Part shown: piece after piece, positions 1 through 10,403 of the stretch | Position numbering within the stretch: position 1 is the first letter of the stretch | Layout: every line of letters begins with the position of its first letter | Assembly: GCF_004791165.1 (NCBI RefSeq) | Contig: NZ_SRUZ01000002.1 | Coordinates: 657,866 to 721,865, forward strand | Direction of reading: 5' to 3' | Source: Mesorhizobium sp. M8A.F.Ca.ET.218.01.1.1 | GTDB taxonomy: Bacteria; Pseudomonadota; Alphaproteobacteria; Rhizobiales; Rhizobiaceae | DNA length: 64,000 nt | Program-made: the position numbers and the translations under genes | The notes under the pieces: generated by a model | What the model was told of the DNA's origin: nothing | The model's input: the letters and a program-made list of their open reading frames with translations, nothing else | Databases searched by the model: none

Positions 1-503
1 CATCACGCTTGGGCAACTGACAAAGCCCAATGCTCATAAAGCCGGATCAGGTCCGGCCGGTGTGTGGCGTAGGTGCAGTATGACGATGTGAGCCGCTACA
101 CCGTGCGCGTCTCCCAGTCTGTCCATAGACTCGGAAGAAGTCGGACCCGGTCAGTTGCAACTCCCTTTCCCAGCACTCCACTGCCCGGTAGAGCGCATGA
201 AAAATCTCCTTTCGGGCGGTTTCTGTTCTGCCCATGCAGGATTCCAGAACATTGATGAAATCGTTTGTTTCGATGAAAGGCATCCACACTTTGGATGGTT
301 GACACGCGTTTCAAAGATCGTGAACTACATCTCGTCGTTGTGCTCGACGCACTCCCGACAGAGCGCAACCTCATGGGCGCGGCATGCAGGATTAACCGAG
401 CCCAGCCGGTCATGAGTGCGGCCGGCCGGGTCGGGCGATAGGCAGTCATGCCCTGCCCTTCCTGCGGGTCAAGCACTCCGAAAAAACATTTCCCCCATAA
501 ATG
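1..503. other. Region without a supportable intact gene
   Basis: No gene can be supported here with confidence. An 80-residue reading frame on the minus strand (289 to 47) starts with a plausible coding-like stretch rich in Glu, Arg and aromatic residues, but it ends in low-complexity Arg/Thr sequence. I do not recognise it. The stretch resembles the decayed sequence that follows it. Confidence 0.4.
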
Positions 504-740
504 CTAGATCTTCCGTTGCCTTTTCGCGGGCTTCTGCGTGAGGTGAGGCACGCCATCCATGGCATGTGGCACACGCACGCGATGCCAGTGCACGGTCGTT
601 TTCTCGGCAAGGCCGTTCTCTACCTCGACCCGCACGCGCTCGCCCTGACGGACCCGGATTTCCGGGCCTGGAACGGGCCTTCGGCGCGCAATCGAGCCCG
701 GTTCACCCGGCCCAATGGCGTCCACTTTGGGGGCGCATGC
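504..740 (-). pseudogene. Multicopper oxidase fragment (N-terminal cupredoxin piece)
   Basis: The minus-strand frame ending at 504 encodes part of the first cupredoxin domain of a multicopper oxidase. Visible motifs are PGPEIRVRQGERVRVEVEN and TTVHWHRVRVPHAMDG. In intact enzymes the HWHG motif binds type 2/3 copper; here Gly is replaced by Arg. The match stops after LTQKP, and the remaining copper-binding motifs (HxH, HCHxxxH) are absent, so this is about 70 residues of a protein that is normally 450 or more. It is a non-functional relic. The family assignment is quite secure; the original substrate (copper or laccase type) cannot be told. Confidence 0.7.
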
Positions 741-1163
741 ACTGCAGACCCGCTGGACCTGATCCGGGAGAGGATGGGCGCGGCGATTGGAATAGCTATG
801 AAAGCGCATCGGACCGTGGAACTGCGCGCGCAGACTTTCGGAGGAAGGCTCGCTTTTAAACGTTATCGTGCAACTCTGACCGTTCTTCGCCTTGGCGGGT
901 GCCGCGGAAGAATCCCGGGTTCTGCGAGCGCTGCGAGAACACCTGCGGTCGATCCTGTACCACAATCTCGCGAAGCTCGATGCTCTCTACAAACGATGTC
1001 TTGGATTCTCACGCCCTTATTTCAGCACTTCGCTCGCTTGCCCGACTCGGCCGCGGTCAGCCTTCACCGCCAATTTTATTGGCGCAGCGACGTTCCTATC
1101 GGTTCAGGCGAAGCTTCTTGAACCTGCCGCTCTCTCGTTGCCCTGGCACGATTAATCGTCCTC

Positions 1164-1376
1164 TCAGTCTGTCATTGGCGGAGTCGCTCCTGAGGCGCGC
1201 GCCGGCGAGTTCGAGGAGCGCGTGGCTATCTCCTCGGTCCAGCCGGATTCCGCTGCGCGCTCAGCCAATTCCTGGAAGGCCGATTCCAAGGCGAGCTGGC
1301 ATTGAAGGCCGCGGTCCGGATGGTCGACTAGCTTGGTTCCACGATCGCAATGCTTGATCGCTTCATTGCAGGCCAT
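1164..1376 (-). pseudogene. Small helical hypothetical protein, frameshifted
   Basis: A 70-residue frame contains LALESAFQELAERAAESGWTEE, which resembles small rhizobial helical proteins of unknown function that carry an F..LAE.A...GWTEEEV..AL.ELA pattern. After TEE the expected continuation (SHALLELAGARL) is found in the next frame, so one indel has broken the gene. The family role is unknown. The assignment rests on memory of similar rhizobial proteins and is tentative. Confidence 0.35.
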
Positions 1377-1424
1377 GGGCTCTCGCCCTCTCCTTTTGCC
1401 ACACGAGGCGCCAGCTCACGTGTT

Positions 1425-1745
1425 GTGCGCCCCGGCAACCGCTTTCACCAGCCGCTCCAGCGATCCCGCGCGCTCCAGCTCCGCAAAGAATGATGCGGCG
1501 TGACGCTACCCAGCCGGTGCTTCTCGGCCATTTGCACACATAGGGATAGTCGACCATGAAATCGGACCGAGGCGAGGCGTTGGACGTTTCAGTCTTGGTC
1601 TGAATGCGCCGCCCACGAGCCGATCGGCCTTCTCGATGATTTGGCGCACCCTCGTTGTCGACAAGCCATGTTCCTGAGCCAGGTCGGCGAAACTCTTGCC
1701 CTTCAGAAAGCCGTCGACCAGGGCTATGTTCCTATCGACGGTCGG
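1425..1745 (-). pseudogene. Degenerate helix-turn-helix protein fragments
   Basis: Reading the minus strand from about 1740 gives a helix-turn-helix-like segment (KSFADLAQEHGLSTTRVRQ followed by IIEKADRL). It resembles sigma-70 region 4 or small rhizobial DNA-binding proteins. The upstream part is closed by a stop. About 100 bases downstream, after another stop, a short coding-like piece (FFAELERAGSLERLVKAV) ends at about 1425. Both look like remains of small regulators; neither is intact. The HTH reading is reasonably clear, the identity is not. Confidence 0.4.
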
Positions 1746-1918
1746 CTAAATCCCAGCAGGCGCGCGCAGTTTTCCGGCATCATTCCGTTTGTTCATCCGC
1801 TTGTCCGCGCCCCCTGCAAATCCTACCGGGCCAAATCGGTGCTTGGAAGACCCACTCATGTCATGGCCTCGGGAAAGTACAAGGCCGACGGTTATGTGAA
1901 TACGAAAGATGCTGGCGA

Positions 1919-2143
1919 TCACCATGATCGTTGGTGACCGCTGACCTCCCCAATGTCGGCTTCGACGGCACACCGGGAGCTCTCGGCAATGTTGAATAAT
2001 TCCGTTTGAAGATGGTTGACTTCGTCGTCGAGGCTCGATCCATCAGGATCGGTATCGACGATTCTATATTTGAGAAACCCAAATTCGTTTGACTCGCGCA
2101 ATTCGCTGTACGGCGTATCATCGCAAGCGCGGGATTCCGACAT
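1919..2143 (-). CDS. Hypothetical protein, 74 residues
   Basis: A short minus-strand frame of 74 residues with acidic composition and a plausible soluble fold (EFGFLKYRIVDTDPDG, then a helix DDEVNHLQTELFNIAE). I do not recognise a family. It sits among decayed genes and may itself be a relic. No strong ribosome-binding site was seen. It would be transcribed away from the terminator at 2186-2222. Confidence 0.3.
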   Translation of the reverse strand: MSESRACDDTPYSELRESNEFGFLKYRIVDTDPDGSSLDDEVNHLQTELFNIAESSRCAVEADIGEVSGHQRSW

Positions 2144-2185
2144 CCTGCGAAGTGCCCGCGTTGCTGGAATCGATTTTGCGGAAGT

Positions 2186-2222
2186 AAAAAGGCCCCGGCG
2201 CTGGGTCGGCGCGCAGGGCCTT
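2186..2222 (-). terminator. Rho-independent terminator, minus strand
   Basis: On the minus strand an AAGGCCC / GGGCCTT stem with additional GC pairing inside is followed by a run of five T (the A run at 2186-2190 on the plus strand). It lies about 310 bases downstream of the TauD-like gene and could end its transcript. Confidence 0.6.
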
Positions 2223-2531
2223 CAGGCATGTACGAGCTACCAGCATGTCCAGTTATGATCGTGCGCTATCATAATGAACAAACGGTGAATGATCGCTATC
2301 CGAGGTGCAGGGCGGGCGAGATGGTGGGGCGGTGGGGGACCTGTACCGCTGCAGCGGGGCCACGAGCAGCGACTCGAGCCATGCGCCACGCTGCAGGACC
2401 TCGATTTCGGGCCAAGCCTCGAGCCCGCAACTCGCCTTGCTTCTCGGAAATCATAAGGCTTTGTGGGGCGGTTAAGCAGCGCGATATGGCCGCGGCGATA
2501 CGAAGTTTTCATCTTTACCCTGTTCAGACGG
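2223..2531. other. Gap without a gene
   Basis: I see no convincing coding sequence or relic here. It is the 3' flank of the dioxygenase gene. Confidence 0.4.
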
Positions 2532-3621
<1,090 letters not shown>

Positions 3622-3872
3622 TGACAGCGTCAGACAAATGTCAGGTTCATTACAACCAACATCTGGGCACTGACGAGGTTTTTCGAAGCAATGGGCGCTA
3701 ACTGCGCGCTGAGCGCGTTGGCATGGCTTTTGAGACTGAGTGACTGTGACTGCACTTAATGGGGCAAGACGAGCGATGCGCTCCTCCCTGAACCCGTGTG
3801 CCGTCTCTGAGAGGAAACCAGCTCGTGCAGAAACCTTTGGAAATAGCTTTGGACCGCAACGTGGTATTGCAG

Positions 3873-4030
3873 ATGGAGTCCCCGGCTCCTTCGATTAGAG
3901 TCGAGAACTGGCTGCATGGCGAGCCCCTCACGAGCTTTGAGCCCGGCAAGTGTACATAGTCGAATTTTGGGCAACTTGGTGCGGCCCATGTGTGGACGGG
4001 ATGCCCCATCTGATCCAGCTGCAGGGCGTC
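3873..4030 (+). pseudogene. Thioredoxin-fold (TlpA/redoxin-like) fragment with frameshift
   Basis: From the ATG at 3873 the plus strand reads a redoxin-like N-terminus ([16 protein letters not shown]). After a one-base shift at about 3951 it continues as [20 protein letters not shown], including the WCGPC active site. The fragment stops about 35 bases before gltD and is only about 50 residues long, so it cannot fold into a complete thioredoxin domain. It is another relic in the mosaic to the left of gltD. Confidence 0.7.
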
Positions 4031-4065
4031 GCCAGGCGCGCCATCTGGACAGCAGGAGCTGGACT

Positions 4066-5520
4066 ATGGGCAAGGTAACAGGCTTTCTCGAAATCGACCG
4101 GCAGGTGCACAAGTACCAGCCGGCCTCCGACCGCATCCGGCATTTCCGTGAATTCACGCTGCCGATGTCGGACAAGGAGGTCGAGAAACAGGCCGCGCGC
4201 TGCATGGATTGCGGCATTCCGTTCTGCCACGGGCCAACGGGCTGTCCCATCCACAACCAGATCCCGGACTGGAACGACCTCGTCTACAATGGCGACTGGG
4301 ACAATGCGATCCGCAACCTGCATTCGACCAACAATTTCCCGGAATTCACCGGCCGCATCTGCCCCGCACCTTGCGAGGAAGCCTGCACGCTGAACCTCGA
4401 GGACATTCCCGTCGCCATCAAGACGGTCGAGCAGGCGATCGCCGACAAGGCTTACGAGACCGGCCATATCAGGCCCTATCCGCCGGAGAAGAAGACCGGC
4501 AAGCGCGTCGCCGTCATCGGCTCCGGCCCGGCCGGCATGTCGGCTGCCCAGCAGCTCGGCCGCGCCGGCCACGACGTCCATGTCTATGAGCGCGAGAGCC
4601 GGCCCGGCGGGCTGATGCGTTACGGCATTCCCGACTTCAAGATCGAGAAGCACTATATCGACCGGCGCATCGAGCAGATGCAGGGCGAGGGCGTCACCTT
4701 CCATTGCGGCGTCAATGTCGGCGTCGACAAGCCGGTTGCCGAGCTGCTCGCCGAACATGACGCGGTGCTTTATTGCGGCGGTTCCGAAACGCCGCGCGCG
4801 GCCGGCATTCCCGGCGACGATCTCGGCGGCGTGCATGACGCGATGCCCTATCTGGTGCAGCAGAACAGGCGTGTCGGCGGCGAACCGATCCAGTCGGTGG
4901 CGTGGCCGTCGCATCCGATCCTCGCCGGCGGCCAGCATGTGGTCGTCGTCGGCGGCGGCGATACCGCGTCCGACTGCGTCGGCACCGCCTTCCGCCAGGG
5001 CGCGGTCCGCGTCACCCAGCTCGACATCCGTCCGCAGCCGCCGGAAAAGGAAGACAAGCTTTCGGTCTGGCCCTACTGGGCGACCAAGATGCGCACCTCG
5101 TCCTCGCAGGCCGAAGGCGCCGAGCGCGAGTTTCAGGTGGCGACGCTCGAGTTCATCGGCGAAGACGGCCAGCTGACCGGGGTCAAATGCTGCGAGGTCG
5201 ACGAAAAGCGCAAGCCGATCGCCGGCAGCGAATTCGTCATTCGTGCCGATCTCGCGTTCATCGCCATCGGCTTTGCCGGGCCAGCCGCTCGCGGGCCGGT
5301 GTCGGAACTGGCCGGCCAGATGAAGATCGCCATTGACAGCCGCCGCTCGAAGAATGTCGAGGCCAATGACCGGGACTACAGGACCAGCGTCGAAAAGCTC
5401 TATGCGGCGGGCGACGTGCGGCGCGGCCAGTCGCTGGTCGTCTGGGCGATCCGCGAGGGCCGCCAGGCGGCGCGCGCCATCGATGAGGCGCTGATGGGAT
5501 CGAGCGTGCTGCCGCGCTGA
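4066..5520 (+). CDS. gltD: Glutamate synthase (NADPH) small subunit
   Basis: GltD is the 484-residue small subunit that takes electrons from NADPH through FAD and [4Fe-4S] clusters to the large subunit GltB, which makes glutamate from glutamine and 2-oxoglutarate. The N-terminal cluster cysteines are visible in [18 protein letters not shown] and [12 protein letters not shown] (residues about 45-110). The FAD Rossmann motif is [12 protein letters not shown] (about 150), and the NADPH motif is [12 protein letters not shown] (about 295). The start at 4066 follows an AGGAG at 4053-4058 and matches the family N-terminus [10 protein letters not shown]. gltB is normally directly upstream but is absent; decayed fragments occupy its place. 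A terminator follows at 5738. Either gltB is elsewhere or this is a second, orphan copy. Confidence 0.95.
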   Translation: MGKVTGFLEIDRQVHKYQPASDRIRHFREFTLPMSDKEVEKQAARCMDCGIPFCHGPTGCPIHNQIPDWNDLVYNGDWDNAIRNLHSTNNFPEFTGRICPAPCEEACTLNLEDIPVAIKTVEQAIADKAYETGHIRPYPPEKKTGKRVAVIGSGPAGMSAAQQLGRAGHDVHVYERESRPGGLMRYGIPDFKIEKHYIDRRIEQMQGEGVTFHCGVNVGVDKPVAELLAEHDAVLYCGGSETPRAAGIPGDDLGGVHDAMPYLVQQNRRVGGEPIQSVAWPSHPILAGGQHVVVVGGGDTASDCVGTAFRQGAVRVTQLDIRPQPPEKEDKLSVWPYWATKMRTSSSQAEGAEREFQVATLEFIGEDGQLTGVKCCEVDEKRKPIAGSEFVIRADLAFIAIGFAGPAARGPVSELAGQMKIAIDSRRSKNVEANDRDYRTSVEKLYAAGDVRRGQSLVVWAIREGRQAARAIDEALMGSSVLPR

Positions 5521-5737
5521 GTCCGTCTCGAGACCCTACTTGTGCGGCCACCTGAAGGCGCTTTCCGCCCTTCCGCTGCCCCGGGCAGCTTACGGACTGA
5601 TCGCCGTGGTCGTTTCGGTTGTGGCCCCGGCCGCAGGCTGCCGCCTTGGCGGCCAAGAAAAATCGTCGGCGCGGCCGGGCGAAGCAGCGCTGGGTTTAAG
5701 TGCTTGGGGTGACACGGCGTGATCTCCGCCGTTGGCG

Positions 5738-5775
5738 GGAACAGGGCAGTGCAATAGTACTGCCCTGTTCCTTTT
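5738..5775 (+). terminator. Rho-independent terminator after gltD
   Basis: A perfect 13-base-pair stem (GGAACAGGGCAGT at 5738-5750 with ACTGCCCTGTTCC at 5759-5771) encloses an 8-base loop and is followed by TTTT. It lies between gltD and the convergent sugar-binding-protein relic and may act in both directions. Confidence 0.85.
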
Positions 5776-5777
5776 GA

Positions 5778-6778
5778 TCAGAGGCCAGTGCGGATTTCTT
5801 CGGCAAGCGCCCTCAACGTCGTCTCGACGTCATCGCCGTTTGCCATCTTCTGCATCGCCACGGCCCATGCGTTCATGGCTTCGCCGAAGCCGACACGCGG
5901 TGTGAAAGCCAGCGCGGCTTGATCCTGTATCTTTTTGAAGCTGTCAACGAAGTTGTTGAACTCGGGCTGCGAAGCGTACTTAGTCTAGGTATCGTCCTGC
6001 CAGGTCGACGTGCGCGGCGGATTGACGAGCTGGCCAGCAAGGGCACCCTTGAGCGCCACCTGCTTGGAGGTGGCCCACGGGATGAACAGCCAGGCCGTGC
6101 CCTTCTTTTCGGAAGCCGCGTTCATGGCGAGAGCCCAGATCCAGATGTCAGAATCCAAGCTCGTGGCGCTCGGTGCGTGCAGCGGCGGAGCGAAGGCGAT
6201 CTTGCCGGATGCCGGCTTCCCCGCAACATCGTTCCAGAAGCCGAACATTTTTGAGTCGATCGTCATCGCGGTGCGGCCGGACGAGATGCCGTCCACGACC
6301 TGGTTCCAGTTATCATTGGCGAAGGAAGGAGCCGCGCACTTCTTGATCATGTCCGAATGTAGTCGTATCCAGCATCGGTAAGCTTCGGATCACTCAGGTA
6401 TTTGTCCAGCAGGCGCCACTCGGAGCGAGGTCCTACGCGGGCTGAATGCCAGTGCCGAACACATCCCATGCTGGCGACTTCGTCGTCAGTTGGATCGTCA
6501 TCTTGTTCCAGTAAGAATCGTCTGGGTAGAGTTCCGGCGTGACCTTGATGCCGGGTCAGCTTCTCGAACTCCGGAAAGTTGCGCAGCGAGAGCATCCGCA
6601 TAGGGGTGGATGTCGTAGGCCCAAGTTATGCTGGTCCCTTCGAATTGACGCCAGTTCACGGTGTCGGCAGCGGCCGAATTAGTGAGCGATGCCGAAACGG
6701 CAAGAAACGCCAAGTCAAAAGCAAGCTGTTTGCGTAGCGACGCGCACCTGTAACGAGTACGGGGAATGAGCGACCCAT
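5778..6778 (-). pseudogene. ABC transporter solute-binding protein (sugar type), multiply frameshifted
   Basis: Pieces of a family-1 periplasmic sugar-binding protein can be read in order on the minus strand. The start at 6778 follows a GGGAGG ribosome-binding site. A signal-peptide-like stretch (LAFLAVSASL then SAAADTVNWRQFEG) sits in another frame. Further pieces are FPEFEKL, LLDKYLSDPKLTDAGYDYIRT, GRTAMTIDSKMFGFWNDVAG, WQDDT followed by an in-frame TAG, YASQPEFNNFVDSF, and the C-terminus GFGEAMNAWAVAMQKMA with its stop at 5778. At least four shifts and one stop break it. The full length of the family (about 420 residues) is not reached, so there are deletions too. The rest of the ABC transporter is not nearby. 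Confidence 0.8.
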
Positions 6779-7400
6779 GTAATCCTCCCTGGGGCATTTT
6801 GCCAATTTTTGGGTCCACTCCTCCATCCCGAGTTTGCTCATAGCCACAATAAGCGGTTTCCAACGACCTCGCTCTGAATGCACCAGGCCAACTGGGTAAA
6901 AACGGGTAACCGGCACTTAAAGGCGATGTAGTATCGCCACCAGAAATACTGCTCCGTGGTGCTGGCCTTTGCCTGGGGGCGCAACACGGCAACTACCCGC
7001 TCAAAACGGTTGGTCCTCTACCTCTTATTCACCGTCGCTTTCCTCGCGGCCTAACCCGGCCGGAATATCCGTTGCCAGAAAAAGGCCTCGCGGCCGGTTC
7101 GAGGCGCATCCCTCCTCCGAAGCAGCACGCTCAAGTATCGTCACAAGCCCCGAGCGCTTCGCGTTCGGCGATGTCCAAATTCCGACAATGTCGGATACAG
7201 TCAGATCTACTGGATTGCGTTTGAATGGTTTTCTCATTTGGCACAGTACATGCGGGTCATCCGCAAAACACGTGACCGACCAACAAGAGTTCGCATGATC
7301 ACCTTACCACAACATACAGCCGCCGCGGAACAATCACTTGGCCCCTGATCGCCCGCCCCGGCACCACAACCGGAGTCATCGATGTTCTGACAGGCTGCCC
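6779..7400. other. Gap without a recognisable gene
   Basis: This holds the upstream flank of the decayed sugar-binding protein gene. A 70-residue minus-strand frame (7237 to 7025) is present but I do not recognise it and cannot support it. No RNA gene or repeat was seen. Confidence 0.35.
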
Positions 7401-7660
7401 AAGGATACCTGCTGCAACAGGGCTTGCCCTGGTGACGACCACTCCGGCTCCGCCGGTTACCGACGAGGGCAAAGTGACGGATTTCCTGCTTTTCAACGGC
7501 ATGGAGGTGGCTGTCATTCCCGACCACCGCGCCGCTCGTCACCGATATGGTCTGGTGCAGGATCGGCAGCGCGGATGAGCCGCCGGGGATATCTGCATGT
7601 CTTCGAGCATCTGATGCTCAAGGCGCCTCATGACGAGCACGGCTCCGTCGCCTGGAGAGA
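7401..7660 (+). pseudogene. M16 zinc peptidase N-terminal fragment
   Basis: The plus strand reads DEGKVTDFLLFNGMEV then AVIPDHRAA, shifts frame to VTDMVWCRIGSADEPPG, and shifts again to HVFEHLMLKAPHDE. This is the N-terminal beta strand and the inverted zinc motif HxxEH of an insulinase-like (M16) peptidase. Only about 65 of about 450 residues survive, in three frames, directly before the methyltransferase gene. Confidence 0.7.
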
Positions 7661-7682
7661 TTGAACCCAAAGGGAGATTCAG

Positions 7683-8741
7683 ATGTCTGAAGCGAATCAG
7701 GAAAAGTTGGACGCATTCTTGGGGAAAATGGTCGGCGATCTCGGTGCGATCGCAACGGGCGCGGGAGTCCTGCTGGGGGACAGACTCGGCCTGTTTAAGG
7801 CATTGCGCGAAGGCGGCAAGATGACGGCCGCCGAACTTTCGACACGCACCGGCACCCAGGAACGCCTCGTAAGGGAATGGCTTTCCGGGCAGGCGGCGGC
7901 GGGTTACGTCGACTACGATGAAGCGAGCGACAAATTCTATCTCAACGCCGAGCAAGAGCTGGTGTTCGCTGATGAAGACAGCCCGGCCTTCATGGCAGGC
8001 GCATTCGAGTTCCTGTCCGCGCTGTGGCTCGATGAAGAAAAGGTGAGGCAGGCATTCCAGTCCGGCAAGGGCGTCGGGTGGCACGATCATAGCGCGTGTC
8101 TGTTTCGCGGTACGGAACGGTTCTTCCGTCCAGGCTACAATGCCAATCTGATCGACTCCTGGCTGCCGGCCTTGGAGGGCGTCGTCGAGAAGCTCGAACG
8201 CGGCGTGGACGTCGCGGATGTTGGATGCGGTCATGGTGCATCGACCGTGCTCATGGCACAGGCCTTCCCCAATTCGCGCTTCGTCGGCTTCGACTATCAT
8301 GCCCCCTCGATTGAGCGCGCCCGCAAGGCGGCCGAGGTAGCCGGCGTCGGCGTTAACACGCGGTTCGACGTGGCGGCCGCCAAGAGCTATCCCGGAACGT
8401 ATGACCTCGTCACATTCTTCGATTGCCTTCACGACATGGGCGACCCGACGGGCGCCGCCACCCATGTCCACGGATCGCTCAAGCCGGACGGCACGTGGAT
8501 GATCGTCGAGCCGTTCGCGCATGATCATCTGGCGGCGAACCTCAATCCCGTCGGCCGCGTTTACTATGCCGCTTCCACTTTCGTGTGCACGCCCGCATCC
8601 GTGTCGCAGGAAGTCGGGCTCGCGCTTGGAGCCCAGGCCGGTGAGGCGAGGCTGCGCAAGGTTGTGACCGGCGGCGGCTTCAAGCGATTGCGTCGCGCCG
8701 CGGAGACACCGTTCAACATGGTGCTGGAGGCCCGCCCTTAG
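7683..8741 (+). CDS. Class I SAM-dependent methyltransferase with winged-helix N-terminus
   Basis: An intact 352-residue methyltransferase. The first roughly 90 residues form a small helical/winged-helix domain of the type found in O-methyltransferase-like proteins of the Rv2258c group (LGDRLGLFKALREGGKMTA followed by the recognition-helix region TQERLVREWLSG). The SAM-binding motif I is VADVGCGHGAST (about residue 180), the acidic end of beta 2 is FVGFDYHAPS, and motif IV is DLVTFFDCLHDMGDP. The start follows an AGGGAGA ribosome-binding site. The substrate cannot be inferred. It stands alone between relics, and its reading frame is undamaged, so it is probably functional. Confidence 0.85.
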   Translation: MSEANQEKLDAFLGKMVGDLGAIATGAGVLLGDRLGLFKALREGGKMTAAELSTRTGTQERLVREWLSGQAAAGYVDYDEASDKFYLNAEQELVFADEDSPAFMAGAFEFLSALWLDEEKVRQAFQSGKGVGWHDHSACLFRGTERFFRPGYNANLIDSWLPALEGVVEKLERGVDVADVGCGHGASTVLMAQAFPNSRFVGFDYHAPSIERARKAAEVAGVGVNTRFDVAAAKSYPGTYDLVTFFDCLHDMGDPTGAATHVHGSLKPDGTWMIVEPFAHDHLAANLNPVGRVYYAASTFVCTPASVSQEVGLALGAQAGEARLRKVVTGGGFKRLRRAAETPFNMVLEARP

Positions 8742-8836
8742 CGTGGCCGTCGCCAGAAATTGCAGCTCATCGCATTTGATTGAAGATCACCGCCAAAAAT
8801 CCGGACGCATCGGGGACATTTTCAAGGCGCCTGGGT

Positions 8837-9079
8837 TCACGCAGAGGTCGCTGCCGAGTTGTGTGCCAAGAGTCCCATACGTTGCGGCTCAGAAAGGACC
8901 CGACGCACGGCTACGAACATGCCCATAGTGATGGCCGCTATAATCACATATGCCCACCATGGCGCGTTCACAAAGCTGGTAAGCCACGTCGCACCGAACG
9001 CGCTTACGACAAAAACGAGAGCCTCGATAAAATGACTGAGCCTGTACACATTCAGTCGTCTCATCCTCATACCACCCAT
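8837..9079 (-). CDS. Small putative membrane protein
   Basis: An 80-residue minus-strand frame has two hydrophobic segments (FIEALVFVVSAFGATWLTSF and APWWAYVIIAAITMGMFVAV), which fit two membrane helices. I do not recognise the family. Several ATG codons near the start leave the N-terminus uncertain. It could be a real small inner-membrane protein or a relic. Confidence 0.4.
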   Translation of the reverse strand: MGGMRMRRLNVYRLSHFIEALVFVVSAFGATWLTSFVNAPWWAYVIIAAITMGMFVAVRRVLSEPQRMGLLAHNSAATSA

Positions 9080-9347
9080 CCAAAGACTGAGCTTGTTGCG
9101 CTACTGCGACAGAGCCTAACATATTGGAGAGCGCTCACTATTTCTATGCTAAACAGTCTCGCCTGAGTATATGTTTTGAGTCGCTAATTATGGAATTCTG
9201 CCAGTCTGCATTTCCCCTGATCTGATGTAGAGCAGCTTCTAAGTGGGAATTAGTCCCCCATCGACCGGATCGGGCGACACGAACATGCGCTGAAGGCTTG
9301 GCGGAACGGCTACTGGGACCATGATGCTACTCGAATGCAAGATCGTG

Positions 9348-10403
9348 TCAGAACGTCCCGGGAAGGCTGCAGGCAGGGGATGTCAGGTCAATCAGCCTAT
9401 AGATATGATACCGCCCATTCGCTGAGACTTCACGATGGGCATAGGAGGTGGGAATTCGTGCCTTGAGATGGACGCGGCTGTCGGAGCAGGCGAGCACGGC
9501 AGCAGCGATGGCCTGAACCTTCGGGCCGCTGACAAAAACGTTCACCACCGCACGCGAGCCGAACCCGTCGAGATACGTCTCGAAAGCATCGAGGTGGGCC
9601 ATCAGCCCGAAAGCCTGGATGTCGCGAACTTCGCCATCTTCGAGCCGGTGGGTTTCACGTACCTTGGCCACCTGTTGATCGAGCAAAGCATCGATATGCG
9701 CATTCTTCTCGCTTCTTGGGACGAGGAGCGAGATCCGTTCCGGACTGACGATATCGATCAATCCGTAGAATACGTCGGCATCTCCTCCGATCCCCACGAG
9801 CAGGACTTTCTCTTCGCCCATTCCTCCGCTGCCTTGAAGATGAGGGACGGTGACGTATCGGTCCAAGCCGCTGGAAAAATCCTCTTTGCCGATCGCGTTC
9901 CCGTAGATACCTTCGGCGTACCCGAATTCGAGAGACTGAATCGACATTTTCTTGAATGCCACCGCAATCAGCCATTGGATGTAGATTCGCGGCATCGTCG
10001 AGCACTCGACGAAAACCTTCCGCAGGCTTCCTTCGTATGAGCCACATGAAGCGGCCATCTGAGTGAGCAGGTGATCGAGGAGATTGATGTTCTTCTGATA
10101 CTCGATGGAAGGCTCGAGGGTGATCGCAGTCACTTCGACGCCCCATCGGGTACCCATAGCGATGAGCTTTCGCCGGTTTTCTTCGACGGCTGGGACGTTC
10201 GCTTCCTTCAGAGCAAAGTCCAGAACCACGATTTTGCCGACCTTCAGGTCAAGATGGTTTTCGAACGCGGCGAAACGCGTTTCCCATCCAAGCGCGACGA
10301 TCGCGATATCTGCCTCCATCGTTTCGCAGGTACCTGCATCTCTCGCCTTCTCAGTGACGGCCAGATGGCCGAAGACTCGATACTCGACAGTTGAAGCGGT
10401 CAT
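9348..10403 (-). CDS. Unknown two-lobed alpha/beta protein, third gene of phosphoesterase-ATPase cassette
   Basis: A 351-residue protein with no family I can name. It appears to have two alpha/beta lobes. The N-terminal lobe carries DIAIVALGWETRF, IVVLDFALKEAN and VFVECSTMPRIYIQW; the C-terminal lobe carries KVLLVGIGGDADVFYGL, RISLLVPRSEKN and VNVFVSGPKVQAIAA. Both look Rossmann-like, each with an early glycine-containing loop, a pattern seen in ligand-sensing or nucleotide-handling domains. It is translated from an ATG that overlaps the stop of the ATPase gene by four bases, which argues for coupled production and a shared complex. A role as sensor or effector is only inference. No signal peptide or membrane segment is visible. 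Confidence 0.7.
   Translation of the reverse strand: MTASTVEYRVFGHLAVTEKARDAGTCETMEADIAIVALGWETRFAAFENHLDLKVGKIVVLDFALKEANVPAVEENRRKLIAMGTRWGVEVTAITLEPSIEYQKNINLLDHLLTQMAASCGSYEGSLRKVFVECSTMPRIYIQWLIAVAFKKMSIQSLEFGYAEGIYGNAIGKEDFSSGLDRYVTVPHLQGSGGMGEEKVLLVGIGGDADVFYGLIDIVSPERISLLVPRSEKNAHIDALLDQQVAKVRETHRLEDGEVRDIQAFGLMAHLDAFETYLDGFGSRAVVNVFVSGPKVQAIAAAVLACSDSRVHLKARIPTSYAHREVSANGRYHIYRLIDLTSPACSLPGTF

Noticed and set aside
501-1121. 206-residue plus-strand open frame
   Set aside because: It runs antisense to the recognisable multicopper oxidase fragment and has no domain features of its own.
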